Shown here piece after piece: positions 13,691-25,221 of a DNA stretch of 64,000 nt; the stretch's first letter is position 1, and every line of letters begins with the position of its first letter. The stretch is taken from the NCBI GenBank assembly GCA_022605955.1, contig JAKCOZ010000039.1, positions 1 through 64,000 of the forward strand, written 5' to 3'. The position numbers and the translations under genes are program-made. Origin of the DNA: Rallus limicola (lineage: Eukaryota; Chordata; Aves; Gruiformes; Rallidae). Under the pieces are notes generated by a model, which was not told the DNA's origin, made no database searches, and saw only the letters and a list, made by a program, of their open reading frames with translations.

Positions 13691-14280
13691 CAGTTAATAT
13701 AAAGACATGGGAGAGATCCACCAGTTAGGGCACCTGAACATGTGCTGTGCTTTTGCACACAGACTGTTTAGGTAAGGAAAACCGAGGGTTTAGAATGCCA
13801 AACAGAAGAGCTGGTGCTGGGGAAAAAAAAAAGGTTGACAAAAAGAAGAAATTGCCTTGGAAAGAAGTACCTTCAGAAAAGTGGTGGTGAAGGTCTTGGC
13901 TTTGTTCTGTCTGGAGGAATGATCCTGGAAGTGAGGAAGGATCACAGATTTCACAGAGATGCATGGAGATGAAAACTGGGAGACCCCAAGGGAGGCATCC
14001 TGGCCAGTGACACCCAAGACTGGTAACTTTGAGCAGAGGCACGGCATGAACTGATAAGATTTCTGACCAATTTTTACAGGCCGTAAATGACTTCCCTTCT
14101 GGGGAAAAGAAGCTGAGTCCTACTGAATGCAGTGCTGTGGGTTAATAAGCATCTGAGGTAATCAAATAGCTCTAATCTCATTGTTTTTGAAACAAATTGG
14201 GGTATCCAGAGCCACTACAAGCTGTCACTTACTCTGTCTCTCCTGAGAGAAGACTGCAGGAGACAGGAGAATCTGACAGT
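13690..14280. other. GC-richer patch of unknown nature
   Basis: This roughly 590-bp stretch is visibly richer in G and C than its flanks. On the minus strand it holds two overlapping open frames of 105 and 85 codons in different frames (13,725-14,042 and 13,790-14,047), interrupted by a short poly-A/T-like tract. Neither product resembles a known family, and overlapping equal-quality frames argue against coding. It may be an old, unrecognisable retroelement or LTR remnant. Confidence 0.35.
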
Positions 14281-17200
14281 GCAGTATATCCAAATTAGTG
14301 AGAAAACAATCCAGAAATCAGATTTTCAACATGCAATTACTATTATATTTTCACCCAACAGGGCCTACCTGCATTAAACCTGTGGGAGACACTACCTTCA
14401 GTCTGAAGTAAACCTCCCAAAACATTTACAGTGTCAAAGTCAAGTTCTTCCCAGTAGCTCCTTCATATTTCTCCTTCTGTCCCTTAGCACCAGTGCTGTA
14501 ACATGGGCAAACCCTGCAAAGTACCTTAGTTGTGAACTTGTCTTTTATTGGCTTTGTCTTTGCTCCTCTCTCTTCTTTCCCAAGTTCACAGTATTTATTT
14601 TTGTTGTATGGTGTATTGATATAGGAAATGATTTCTGACCGCAATAACACAAAATTCATTAAAAAAATACCCAACAGTGTAGGATTATTGCTATTTATCG
14701 TCTCTCCTGTAGAAACTACAGAGGCAGCTGTGACCAGGAATCCCCTTCATAAGACAATGTGCCCAATATATCTGGGACCTGGGCAAGATATTTTCTCATA
14801 TTTTGGATATTGCCAAAACCAGATCATAAAAAACAAGATGGATAAAATAAAGCCTGGAGGAAAAAACATAAAAAGAGATTACAAAACATCATTATAATCT
14901 ACATTTTACTAAGGTAACACTGGGGCATAGGAAAGATAAGCATAGTAAGCAGAAATACAAGGATCACACCTATCCACCTCCCCCTCCGGTCCCACCCAAT
15001 TTATGGTACTTAGTGATTACTTAAGCAACAGGATGATGGAAAACCATGAAAGATAGTTGTTCTGTCAGTACAGACCTCTGTCAGGCTAATAAGCTCTCTT
15101 AAAAACTTTTAGATTTGCTTATGTCCTAGAACAGTCTTAGTGACAGTGGCATCACACTAAATAATCTTTGTCTATTAAATTCAATTTCTTTAGTTGTAAG
15201 GTGATAGCAATATCAGTTTTGGATCTAGTCTCCTGGATAATAATTTCAGGAAAAATATTACACCAACAAATGTGGCTACAAAAAATGAGGAAGAAAGAGG
15301 GAAAGAGAGAAAGAAGAGATAGAAGACAAAAAAGAGAGACAAAACAGAAAGGAGAAGGAAGGGAGAGAGGGAAGGGAGGGAAGGGAGGGAAGGGAGGAAG
15401 GATTTGAAAAAGAGCTAAAATGGACAAATTAAATACTTTAACAAAAATCTATCAAAATTTGAAGGGTGTTTGTTGTTTGTTATTGGTTTATTTTCCAGGG
15501 TTTTTTTTTAAATAAATGGAAGAAAAAGAAATTTGTGAATAGGAACATGTTTTATAAAAAAAGCCTGATAGGCTGTGGATTTTTCTGGAAAGTGTTTTGG
15601 GGGGGCAGAAATTCTTGAATAATTTAAACTTTTCCACTGAGAACACTGGTTACAGAGAGGAAAAAATGGTGCTTAAGAATTCTTACTGAAATGAGAGAAA
15701 GCTAGAGCAAACCATATGTTTTTGTCCCAAAGATTTACTTTTGTCAGGGGGTACATTTAAAACTTGCAGTGATATTATATTTTAATACAGTATCTATGCA
15801 GACTAAACCGGAGAAAACTGAAAGGTGTTTATTTCTCTCTGTTGGTCCCTCTAGCAGCCTTCTGTTCAGGGTGCTGGTGCAGCATGGGAGAAGTGCAGAA
15901 TGAACGAAGGTGAGAACCTGTCTTTCCCATCTCAAATGAAAAATTCGTTAGTTTTGAGCTGTGCAGGAGATGTAGTTCTAGATAGTGGAGAAGAAAATAA
16001 AGTCTCTGCTTCTGTATAAGGAAAGAGTTTTATAACATTTGAGAGCTCAAAAAGCATATACAGAATTGTAAGGAACAGCAAAGAAAACATTTTACAGACT
16101 ATATTTAGCTCATACAATTTTGACTAGAAGTAATTGTAGTTTATAGCTTTATATGGTCCTTTATACATTTATTTTCCACTAACAGAAAAAGCAGATCTTT
16201 TCTACTCAAAACTAAACAAACAGAACCAAGCCCCAAAAAAAATCATCCCAAAATCAAAACTAAATCATGCCAAACCTAAATGTTAAAGAACTTTAGGGGA
16301 AGAATTGACTGAGTTTTCCAATGTACACTGAGGTCAGCTCTGTTAGCATTTTACTTATTCTCTGAGTAGCTGACTGAAGGATATGGGATCATTCACAAAT
16401 GCCTTTCCTAAAAACACAAAAAAGTAGAAACTCACTGAAGAATGTAAGAAAAAAATCTTTTAGTATTTTTAAGAATCTCTTAATCTCTTCGTCTAGTTTT
16501 TTCCACTTACTTGAAGCTGGAGGTTGTAAAAGGTGGTTTAACCCCAACCTCTAAAATAGCACATGGGAATGAATAAACTAAAACAGTCCATCTCTTGTTA
16601 CTGAGACTGGCAACAGCTTATTTGAAAAAAAGCAAACAGGAGAAAAACAAGCATCAGTCCCGCAACAATCTTGACAGCATACTACAACCCTGATAGGCAG
16701 CCTGTGCAGAGGGGAGAGTACAAAGACAGTTACAAATGGCAAGGTGCACATTTATGAATACCAATAAAATTTCCCCTCTGCTTTATAATCTCTTTAAGGT
16801 GCTGTTTTTCAAATAAGCATTTTAGAAGGAGCTTTATAATTGCTTTCACTTTAAATACCTAAATTAAATATACATATATAAAGTGAGGAATATTTCTCTC
16901 CCACCTTTTTCAGTAGTGTGGCAGGTTTTTTTTAAGTACCATTGCTGATTTATAAGCAATGTGTCTTTTTTTGAGTCATATCTGTGATTTATAAGTCAGG
17001 ACTTCACTTACTCTGGGTATTAAGATGTATTTTATGAAACCCAGTTTATTTGTTAAAAAAGACTGATTTACTAGGCAGATTTATTAATCATGGCTTGAAA
17101 ATTTAAACCAAAGTCTTGGTTTAAATCTTATATTTATAAATTAGATGCTTAAATCAAATTCCAATTTATACATAATGGGATTGGTTCTAGAGATGTGCAA

Positions 17201-19560
17201 ACAGTCATATATCCATTCCCACTACTACCTGAAGATAACAACAATCCTGCTTTCACAATTAATTTGGTTATTCACATTCATGAAAAAAACCCTGTCATTA
17301 ATCAGATGGATACTACTTGGAAAGTACTCCTAATCAAGGATCCAAGCAGAAAGAAATAACGACTTTCAGACAGGAAACAAATAGCCTAATCTGAAATACT
17401 GTAATACTCAGATTTTGGAGCTTTACTTTTTAAGAGTTTTCAAGTTGCTGAGCTCATGCCCCACTGGGGCTGTTATTACCATTCCAGCAAGAGAGACAGC
17501 TTTCATTTGCTGTTGTTTGTCCCTTTCATATTCGGAAATAAAATACAAAAGGGCTATTAAATTCTCACTTCCCAATTTCCACTCATAATAATTATTCACA
17601 ATTTTTCTCCAGGTTTTGTATGTTCCTATCTCTTTGACACCCAGAAATGCCAAGCCTGACATACCAAGTGCTTGAAATGTGCAAATAGCAATGACCAAGA
17701 TGGTGTATATTTGAACATTGAACTTTTTAGTCAAACTCACCTATCTGAAGAAAATGAATAAATTCCACTCGAAATAGTTTTCTTCCTTGCTATGCATAGC
17801 CATGGCTTGAAGTGTCAAGTTTAGATAAGCTGAAAGCAATATGGCTGAAAAGTACATTTTCTAATCAAATTCCTGAATAATCTTTGACTCCAGACACAGC
17901 AATATGTCTAATCAATATATGAAACCTACCATATAAATTTGTCCATTATACTGGAAGTTGGCGTTTTAATTCTTTAGCAATGTCTTGCCATGTTAACCTT
18001 GACCTGCTACTTCTTGTTAATTTACCTAGTTCTGAAGACGTTGCCTTCAAGTAAAAAAAAATAAAATAAATAAAATCCATCCTTGAGCTTGACAGAAGAA
18101 GACTTGAGATGTTTCTGTGAGATTGTTCTATACACTCCATAGTTTCTTTCTGAGTTTATGGTGACACGGTTCATAAAACCTTGTTGGCCTGCTTATATCC
18201 ATGGGACTAAACAGAAATCTACAATCAGTGTGAAGGCTATGTGTCACACATCAATATAAGAGATAAAAACTTCTTAAATTACAGTGAATCAGACTACTTT
18301 TCCTTTTGCTTTGTAGACAGACTTGATACACAGAATGATAAAATGCCTTCTGTTATGATTCTTCCCTTTGATACTTTGTACCTTGTGCCAAATAGAAAAA
18401 ACATGAGTAAATAATGTCCTAGGGACTGATTGACTGGGGATAGTTTGAGTGGCATAGAAGAGTCCTTCTCAACTCACCCTCTCTCAAGACACCCTTCATT
18501 GGAGCATACTTTCCTTTTGTGTTTGTCCAGGTTCTTTTTCCTTTATCTGCATAAATCCCGACACATCTGTTCAACAACCCCACCTCCAGCTGAGAGGAAG
18601 GTAGTGATGGATTGCAGAATCCTGTTCCACATTCTGTTAATCTTGGCATTACCTTCCTCTTCACATTCAAAGTAAAGTAACCACAGGTTACTTTTGTTCC
18701 ACCATTTCATCCTCTTGTAGTATAAAACAAAATTGGACTATTTTGGTTTAACTTGAACTAGAAGTAAGGCCCTTGAATCACTCTTTTTTGGAGATGTCAA
18801 AGTGTACTGCAGCCTAAGTAGAAGGCAATACAGGGCATAGAGGTGAACATACCCTCCTTATAAGTTCAGAATTTGGGTTGCAAGTGCACACTTGAGACTT
18901 AAAGTAAAATGTAGTCATACATTTTGAACATTTCTGAAACATGTTATCAATGTTTGCAGGAATACTTCCCCCTGAAAAAAATGAAAATGGTATTGCTTTT
19001 GAAAGAGGAATGTGCAGTTGATTTGAGACAGCACCTGGCTCAGGTTATTCAGTTTTCCAGTAGCAGAAAATAAGAAGTTGTAGAAGAACTGGCTCAAATC
19101 TCAGGCTTCTTCATAACCTAGATGCGAACTCCAGTGCAAAATGAACTCTCATACTTCCTCAGATTTTAAAAATCTCCTAATAGCTCTTTTTCTCAAATGA
19201 ACTGTTCATCATTTAAAAGTTCCTTGAAACTGGTGATATTTGGAGATGCAGCACTGACCTCCTGAATCACTGTGAAGGGGTAAAACATTTTGATTGACTG
19301 ATGCAGAGCTCTGAACCTATTAGCAATCTGACAGTCCTCTCACAGTAGTAAAATTTCTATTGGCATTCTGAAAATAGAGAAAGGAGGTGAAGAAAGCAAG
19401 AGTGAATGAGAGTGGAGATTGAATTAATGAAAGGAAAAAGAAATATAGCAAAGGAGTAACAAAAAATGATCTTTTCTCTAAGTACAAAAAATGTGGAATT
19501 ATTCCCTCTCTACACCAAGGAATATAATGTTGAAGAGGTAAGTGCTATTTGGTAATTAAG
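14281..19560. other. Unique AT-rich sequence, no gene recognised
   Basis: No known gene or element is seen. The stretch contains a purine-rich tract (15,280-15,415) and an A/C-rich low-complexity segment (16,205-16,262). A minus-strand open frame of about 105 codons (17,423-17,740) begins at a GTG rather than an ATG. A small hairpin-capable sequence, CATTGCT-(8 nt)-AGCAATG, lies at about 16,940-16,961. Confidence 0.5.
15280..15415. repeat. Purine-rich low-complexity tract with GGGAGGGAA units
   Basis: About 135 bp almost free of pyrimidines on the plus strand, mixing GAAAGA-type sequence with three GGGAAGGGAG-like units near 15,369-15,400. The strand bias leaves both strands open for about 80-90 codons, giving Lys/Glu/Arg-rich and Pro/Phe/Ser-rich translations that are artefacts. 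Confidence 0.85.
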
Positions 19561-19565
19561 ACAAT
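19561..19565. repeat. Left target-site duplication (ACAAT)
   Basis: The pentamer ACAAT directly precedes the LTR end TGTGGTGG and is repeated exactly after the other LTR end at 20,748-20,752. A 5-bp duplication is typical of ERVL (class III) integration. Confidence 0.85.
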
Positions 19566-19736
19566 TGTGGTGGTTGAGCCCTGGCTAAAGCCAGATGCCC
19601 ACCAAAATCTAACCATTACTCCCCTTCTTAGTTGGACAGGGGAGAAAAAATGTAATTGGGAGGCTCAAGAGACAAACTCGTTAATGATGCGGGCAAAACA
19701 GACTCAACACAGAGTGCTGAAGAGAAAATTATCTAA

Positions 19737-19742
19737 TTTATT
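19737..19742 (-). terminator. Polyadenylation signal of the ERVL-like LTR
   Basis: AATAAA on the minus strand within GTGTAATAAATTAGAT, about 170 bp from the U5 end. Position and context fit the R/U5 polyadenylation signal seen in related avian LTRs. Confidence 0.6.
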
Positions 19743-20541
19743 ACACTACGCTTAAGAGAAAACAGTGAAAACAACCAGAGTCAGGAGTGCAACCAACAAT
19801 TTGAAACAAATGCAACCAGGCAAACACTTTTTTTCCCCCACCACTCCCTCCTTAGCAGGCTTTAGTTAGAAGTTTGCTCCCTTCTTCCCTCCCGGTCACA
19901 GCCCAGGAGGGGCAGGGACTGGGGAAAATGGGGGTCTCGGTAACACCTTCCCCCCACCCCTCCATTCTAAAGCAGACTTCCCGTTCAGCCATGATTTTGC
20001 TCCCTTCTTCCCCTCTCCTGCTCACAGCACAGGACAGGGGGCAGGGACTAGGAGATGGGGGCTTTAGTCAGTCCCTTGCAAGATGGTTTCCTTTTCAGCC
20101 GGGATGGGGGCATTCATTCCACACAACCTCCCCCTGCTGCACCGTAGGATCTCACCCGTAAGAGCCAGTCCTCCATGAACTTTCTCCAAGGCAAATCTCT
20201 TCCCACCGGGCTTCATCTCTGCTATGGCTGGCAGCAACAAATCACAATGTCTCTCAGTCCCAGTCCTCCACGGGGCTAAACAGCAAACCTGTTTGGCTCA
20301 TCTCTGTAGGTAGCTTGTGCTGGCAGGGGCTCATCCCAGCGTAAGTCACGGCATCTTCTCTAGGTCTCCACTGGCTCCATCCAGCGTGGAGCCTCTCCAC
20401 TGGGCAGGTTAGGTCTCTGCCTCCTCCATGGGTCCTTTCCTCCGGCTACTCCACGTGCTTCTGCTCAGGCTGCATGGGGCCCGGGTACCTGGGCGCCTCC
20501 TCCCCCAGCCTTCCCGTCCTTTTGTGTCTTTCAGCTGCTTA

Positions 20542-20549
20542 CATTTATA
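20542..20549 (-). promoter_or_regulatory. TATA box of the ERVL-like LTR
   Basis: On the minus strand the sequence reads GCATATAAATGTAA, a good TATA element placed about 200 bp inside the U3 end. It would mark the U3/R boundary region. Whether it is still active cannot be read from sequence. Confidence 0.6.
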
Positions 20550-20697
20550 TGCAAATAAGTATTCTAATGCCCTTAACGGGCCAAAATTGCGATCTTCCTG
20601 GCACTCCGTGTTCTGGTGAAGTCTTTCTCTCCTATATGTGATTCTCAGAGTAAAGGCTTGCAGAAGATTCTAGCAGCCATTTTCTGCAGCCCCTGGC

Positions 20698-20720
20698 CTC
20701 TCTCTCTCTCTCTCTCTCTC
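20698..20720. repeat. (CT)n microsatellite inside the LTR
   Basis: About eleven CT units, lying within the U3 part of the minus-strand LTR close to its outer end. On the element's own strand this is (GA)n. Confidence 0.9.
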
Positions 20721-20747
20721 AGTAGCCAACTGTGCACAACTGTGACA

Positions 20748-20752
20748 ACAAT
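20748..20752. repeat. Right target-site duplication (ACAAT)
   Basis: Exact copy of the pentamer at 19,561-19,565, immediately outside the TGTGACA end of the LTR. Confidence 0.85.
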
Positions 20753-22878
20753 AGACATAGAAAATCTGTGAAAAGAAAATTATCCCACCTCTCCTTTAAA
20801 AGGTAGGCAAATATTGCCGTTTATAGACTACGTTGTCGTTTAACCATACATGTCTCTAGAAATGCACCAGGCACTAAGCTTTATTAGTTAATTAATGGGG
20901 TTAGTTTGACAGGCATAGTCAGGAGAAAGCAAAAAACACCTTTCTCCAGTCAGAACAAAGTCCACAGAACCATTAAGGAGGGCTAAAAGAGAATAGGGAC
21001 TGCAAGAGAATAGGTACTACGGGGAAGGAGGGAACTGCAATCAAGAAGACAACCTCCAAGTTTCTGATGGAGGTAGCTCTTCTATTTCCTGAATGCACTC
21101 ACTCTGTCACTTTTCCCTGTGTATTGATGTATGAAGAGGTCGCTCCTCTAAAGACCTCATGTTCCAGATGTACTTAAGAAGAATAATGTTGAAGACAGCA
21201 ATATTATGGTAGAGAGATTTGCTCTTTTGTCTCTGAAACACTTAACTTTGTTGCTGTTTTAGTTGAAAGGAGCAATGAGTTTGAGTTACTAGTTGCCATG
21301 TCAACACTATAAACTTCCTATATATTGTGGTGAGATGCATTTCATTATGAGAAGCAGAGAGAGACTGCATTGGATTTATCATGAAGGGAAAAAATGAGAC
21401 AAAATAAATATTAATACTAACACATAAAAGTGACAACTAGTGAGCTTGATGTAAACACCTGGAAAGAGCCATAAGGTAAATCCCAGAGGAGAAAAATATA
21501 AGGAAACAAAAATGAAGATAAATTCTCATGGAAGTACATATTAACAGAAGAAAGATATAAGTGCTAAAGTTAAATATTGGGGAGAAGGTTGCAAAATAAC
21601 AGAGAAAGTACTAAGGGGATAGGAAAATAATAAAGCATAGATACACAAACTGGATACAATAAAACAAATCACTAAAGTAAGACAAATATTACTCTTATAG
21701 AAAGGGAAAAATATGACAACTGCTGGGAATATAGGAAAGACTTGAAATAAGACATAGATATTACAAATGTGGCCGGCAGACTACTACATGATGCCTAATT
21801 CAGGCAGGGTAAAAAAAAAAACAGACATATTTTGTATAAGTGAAACTGTAAGAGGTTTGACTGATAGACATTCGATGAAACAAGTGAGACAATATCCAAA
21901 CTTTAGACTGAAAGAAATGTTTCAGGAGCAGCTTGAGCTTTCCCTAAGTTTGCTCAATGTTTTCCAAATTGTGACAGTGTGAACAAAACAAAAAAGGGTT
22001 GGCTTATTTGTAAGATTAGGAAGGAAATAAAACAAGGTATGTATGAAGTGTTTCACTGAAATACTGTTCTCTATGCTGAGTATGACTCCCGTATAGGACT
22101 CATAAATACTTATTCTGCTGGTGCAGTGGGTTATTTATTTTATGTTAGTGTCCAAAGGGAATCATAAGGTCAGAGCTGTTATTGCTCCACAGGCTGTTTA
22201 CAGGCTTCTGAATGTGTGGGTGGTGAGAAGGGTCCCTAGTGCACCAGAAGACCGCCTGGGCATTCAAGCCAGCTGTAAATGAGCTTAATAAACTGGGAAA
22301 AGTGTATAACTGCAGTAAGAATACATATCATGCAAGATAGCAGTTGTACAGTTTAATGGTGCCAAGACTCCTAAAATCCATGCTCTGTTTTGATCTCTTT
22401 TAGGGGACTTTTATATCCCTTGATGCTTCTAGGGATCTAAAAAAGGAAATAGCCACAGATGATCAATTGCAGGCAACCACAGCAGTCGTACCAGAGCTCT
22501 TGGAGCTTACCCAGCTGTGCCTGATCCTTTTCAGTGGGAGAAGCCAAGACCAAGATCGTTCCTGGAGTTAAGTGGCTTGCACAAAACATATGCAGTCTTT
22601 CTTCAAGATAGGATTAATCTTTGTCCAAACCTTCCAGGACAAAGTCAGTTTTGAAGTGACAAAGGGGAAGGACATAATCCTTCAAAGTATCAGAACTAGC
22701 AGGAATGGCTTTCACAATTGGAGGCTTCTGGTGACAGAGGAGGATAAGGAAAAGATCAAAGCATGAGTTAATACTTCCTCCCCTTTTCCCCTTATGAGCT
22801 ACCAAACACAAATGTACAGAAAGCTGCCTGCCAATTGTGCTCGCAACCAACAAATTCAAGAAAATTGTCTGGGACACT

Positions 22879-22959
22879 GGTTGTTTGTTGGGTTTTGGTG
22901 TTTGGTTGTTGTTTTGTTTGTTTGGTTGGGGTTTTTTTGGTTTTTTTTGGTCTTATTTG
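22879..22959. repeat. T/G-rich low-complexity tract
   Basis: About 80 bp made almost only of T and G on the plus strand (GTTTG, GGTTTTTTTTGG units). It leaves both strands open but encodes nothing meaningful. Similar tracts recur in the window near 36.1, 42.9, 44.5, 53.2 and 56.8 kb. Confidence 0.85.
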
Positions 22960-25182
22960 TCTTAATCCAATGAATAATGAATTTAAACTTGTTCTATGTT
23001 GTAAGCACATAAGAAGGTAGAATGTAATGCTGAATAAGTGCTGGGGATGGAGCTGGCTCTGGGAAGGCCCCTAGGGATCTCAAAGCTGCTTTGTTTTTTT
23101 CCAGGTATGCTTTCATGACCTGAGTGCTTCCCAGTTTCAACTTGGTTTTCATTTAAAAGGTCTTAAAAAATACCTAAAGACTTGTTTGCTTCTCTCAGTA
23201 TGTGTTGCTTCATATAATTGTTGCTTGGGCATCTGAGGGCCAGGCCAAATATTACAGTAACTATTTTCATGCTTGCTCCTGGTCCCCTTCATCATGCTCA
23301 GAAAGAGGAGGTCCACACCATCTTTGATCCAGGGGGTGTCAGAAGCTCCTCAGAGTGAGCAACAAGCACAGAATCACTGGTGTTTTTACATGCATGTGTT
23401 GTTATTTGCACTTGCCCCTGGTCGTCATCTGCATAAAATGGTGTTAAACTAAGATATGCAAGTATATAACTTCCAACTTCCTTAAGAAGCAATGAAGACC
23501 ATTAGATTTTGACAGACATATGGGCTTATGTATTCTATCACTTTCATCCAAACTAAACCAACTCAGCTTGCGTCTTCTGCTGTCTATCTCTAGTTATGAG
23601 CCTGCACCCACTGTGACCCATTTTTTCATTTCATCAAAATGAGGCTCTGAATAATTTCAGTCTCTCTCTTCCACTTTTTCATTTTATTCCCCTGTGCTTT
23701 GGGTACACATCATACAATGTCTATAAAAGCCCAATGCAGGCAAATACATAATTTTTTATCTCTGTTAATTATCTCATGTGCTGGGTATCCATGTACAGGC
23801 AAGGACTAGGTCTTAGCAAAGAAACTGAACAAGTGGTTTGGTAAGATGTTGTCTAGTCAACTTGTTTTCATTGCTAATGTGATGTCACATAGTCAAATAA
23901 TTTATTCCTAGTTGCAATTCATTCTTTACTGTGGACTTTTCATATGGAGATAAACTTCTGATATAAGCAGTGCAATTGTATTCCCAGCTGGTCTCATACT
24001 CAGGCAAGACAGCATATTTTTAAGGTCCTAAAAGAATATAAAAAAGGAAACGAAAGATAGAAAAGTGGAAGAAGAAATATTTCACCACCGGAAGTATGTG
24101 AAGACCAAAATAAATAAATATGAATCATTATCAAGAGTTTTCTATATCCATCTTTAATGTTATCAATAATTTAATTTCTAATCCAGAAGTATTGACTGAA
24201 TTTATTTTTGTGATATCCTTGTGACTTTCACTTCTTATGAGCTTTTTTATTTAAACTTATTATGTTAGGTAAAATACAATAGAAATGAAAGCATGCTTTG
24301 TCATGAAATCATCTGTGACAAATTTTGGTTTTGTTTCCACTGGAAGGAACACCAGCAGAAAATTAAGATAAAAAAAAATCATGATATCCTTTCCTTTGCC
24401 TTTTCCTTTCCCCCTGTTGCTTTTCCTTTCCCTTTTCTGTCTCTCCATCCCAACTTGTCTTTCAGCCTGTTTTTCAGCCATCTATTCCTGTCTGACATCT
24501 TGCTGGCAAGCTAGACTTAATGCATACAGAAAAACTGAGGTGTTTGCTTTTCCTTTCAAGCCATTCTTCGTCCCCATTTCCCATCAATGTTGACAACATC
24601 GTCCCCCCTACTTGTCACTCAGTTTCATAAACCAAGGTTCATCCTCAGCTTGTTCCTCTTACACAGTTCATGGATTGTAACCCTTTCCTAAACCAGTAAC
24701 TTTTCTTCTATAATGTTTCCAGTTGCTGGCATTTCCTTTTTTTGCTGATGCTGTGTGCCATCACTCTTGTTGTAAGTACTGCAACAATTCTGTTCCAACA
24801 TCCTTGATATCTTTCCTCATGGTGCTTTCCTAACCTGTAAAAAGCACAGCTGCTAGGATTATCTTCTTTGATCATTACTGTCCATTGTTACCTCTCCAAC
24901 CTTTTGATCACTATACTGACTGTGTTTTACAGCAATAATTCATACTACTTCTCTTTTACATCTCCTACATCTCTGAGCCTTCCTATTTTTCTATTTTTTT
25001 AATTTTTCTATTTTTCTTTCTTTTATCCTCCATCCATCTGTAATTCTGGCCTTTTAAAAGAACTTATTTGAGATATTCCCCTTCTGCTTACACTGGTTTA
25101 AGGCAAGACATCTTTCCCAAATTTATCTACAGCCATTCTATACTGCTTCTTGTTTCTTACTCCTTTTTCAATAACTGTGGAT

Positions 25183-25221
25183 TTTTTTGTTTTGTTTTGT
25201 TTGTTTGTTTGTTTGTTTTTT
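25183..25221. repeat. (GTTT)n microsatellite
   Basis: A short run of TTTTG then GTTT units, slightly imperfect, about 39 bp. Confidence 0.85.

Larger units (their letters stand above)
19566..20747 (-). mobile_element. Long solo LTR of an avian ERVL-like retrovirus, minus orientation
   Basis: This 1,182-bp element begins TGTGGTGG and ends TGTGACA on the plus strand, giving TG...CA termini. Perfect ACAAT duplications flank it. Read on the minus strand, it has a TATA box (TATAAATG, complement of 20,542-20,549) about 200 bp from its start and a polyadenylation signal AATAAA (complement of 19,737-19,742). The end CCAGGGCTCAACCACCACA matches the end of an avian ERVL LTR family as I recall it. A (CT)n run lies near the start of U3 (20,698-20,720). 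No internal retroviral sequence remains, so the provirus was reduced to a solo LTR by recombination between its two LTRs. Intact ends and a perfect duplication suggest a fairly recent insertion. Confidence 0.88.

Noticed and set aside
15152..15427. Frames of about 80-90 codons on both strands, Lys/Glu/Arg-rich or Pro/Phe/Ser-rich
   Set aside because: They come from a purine-rich low-complexity tract; both strands are open only because of composition.
19874..20619. Plus-strand frames of 95 and 63 codons
   Set aside because: They lie on the antisense strand of a retroviral LTR, which is non-coding.
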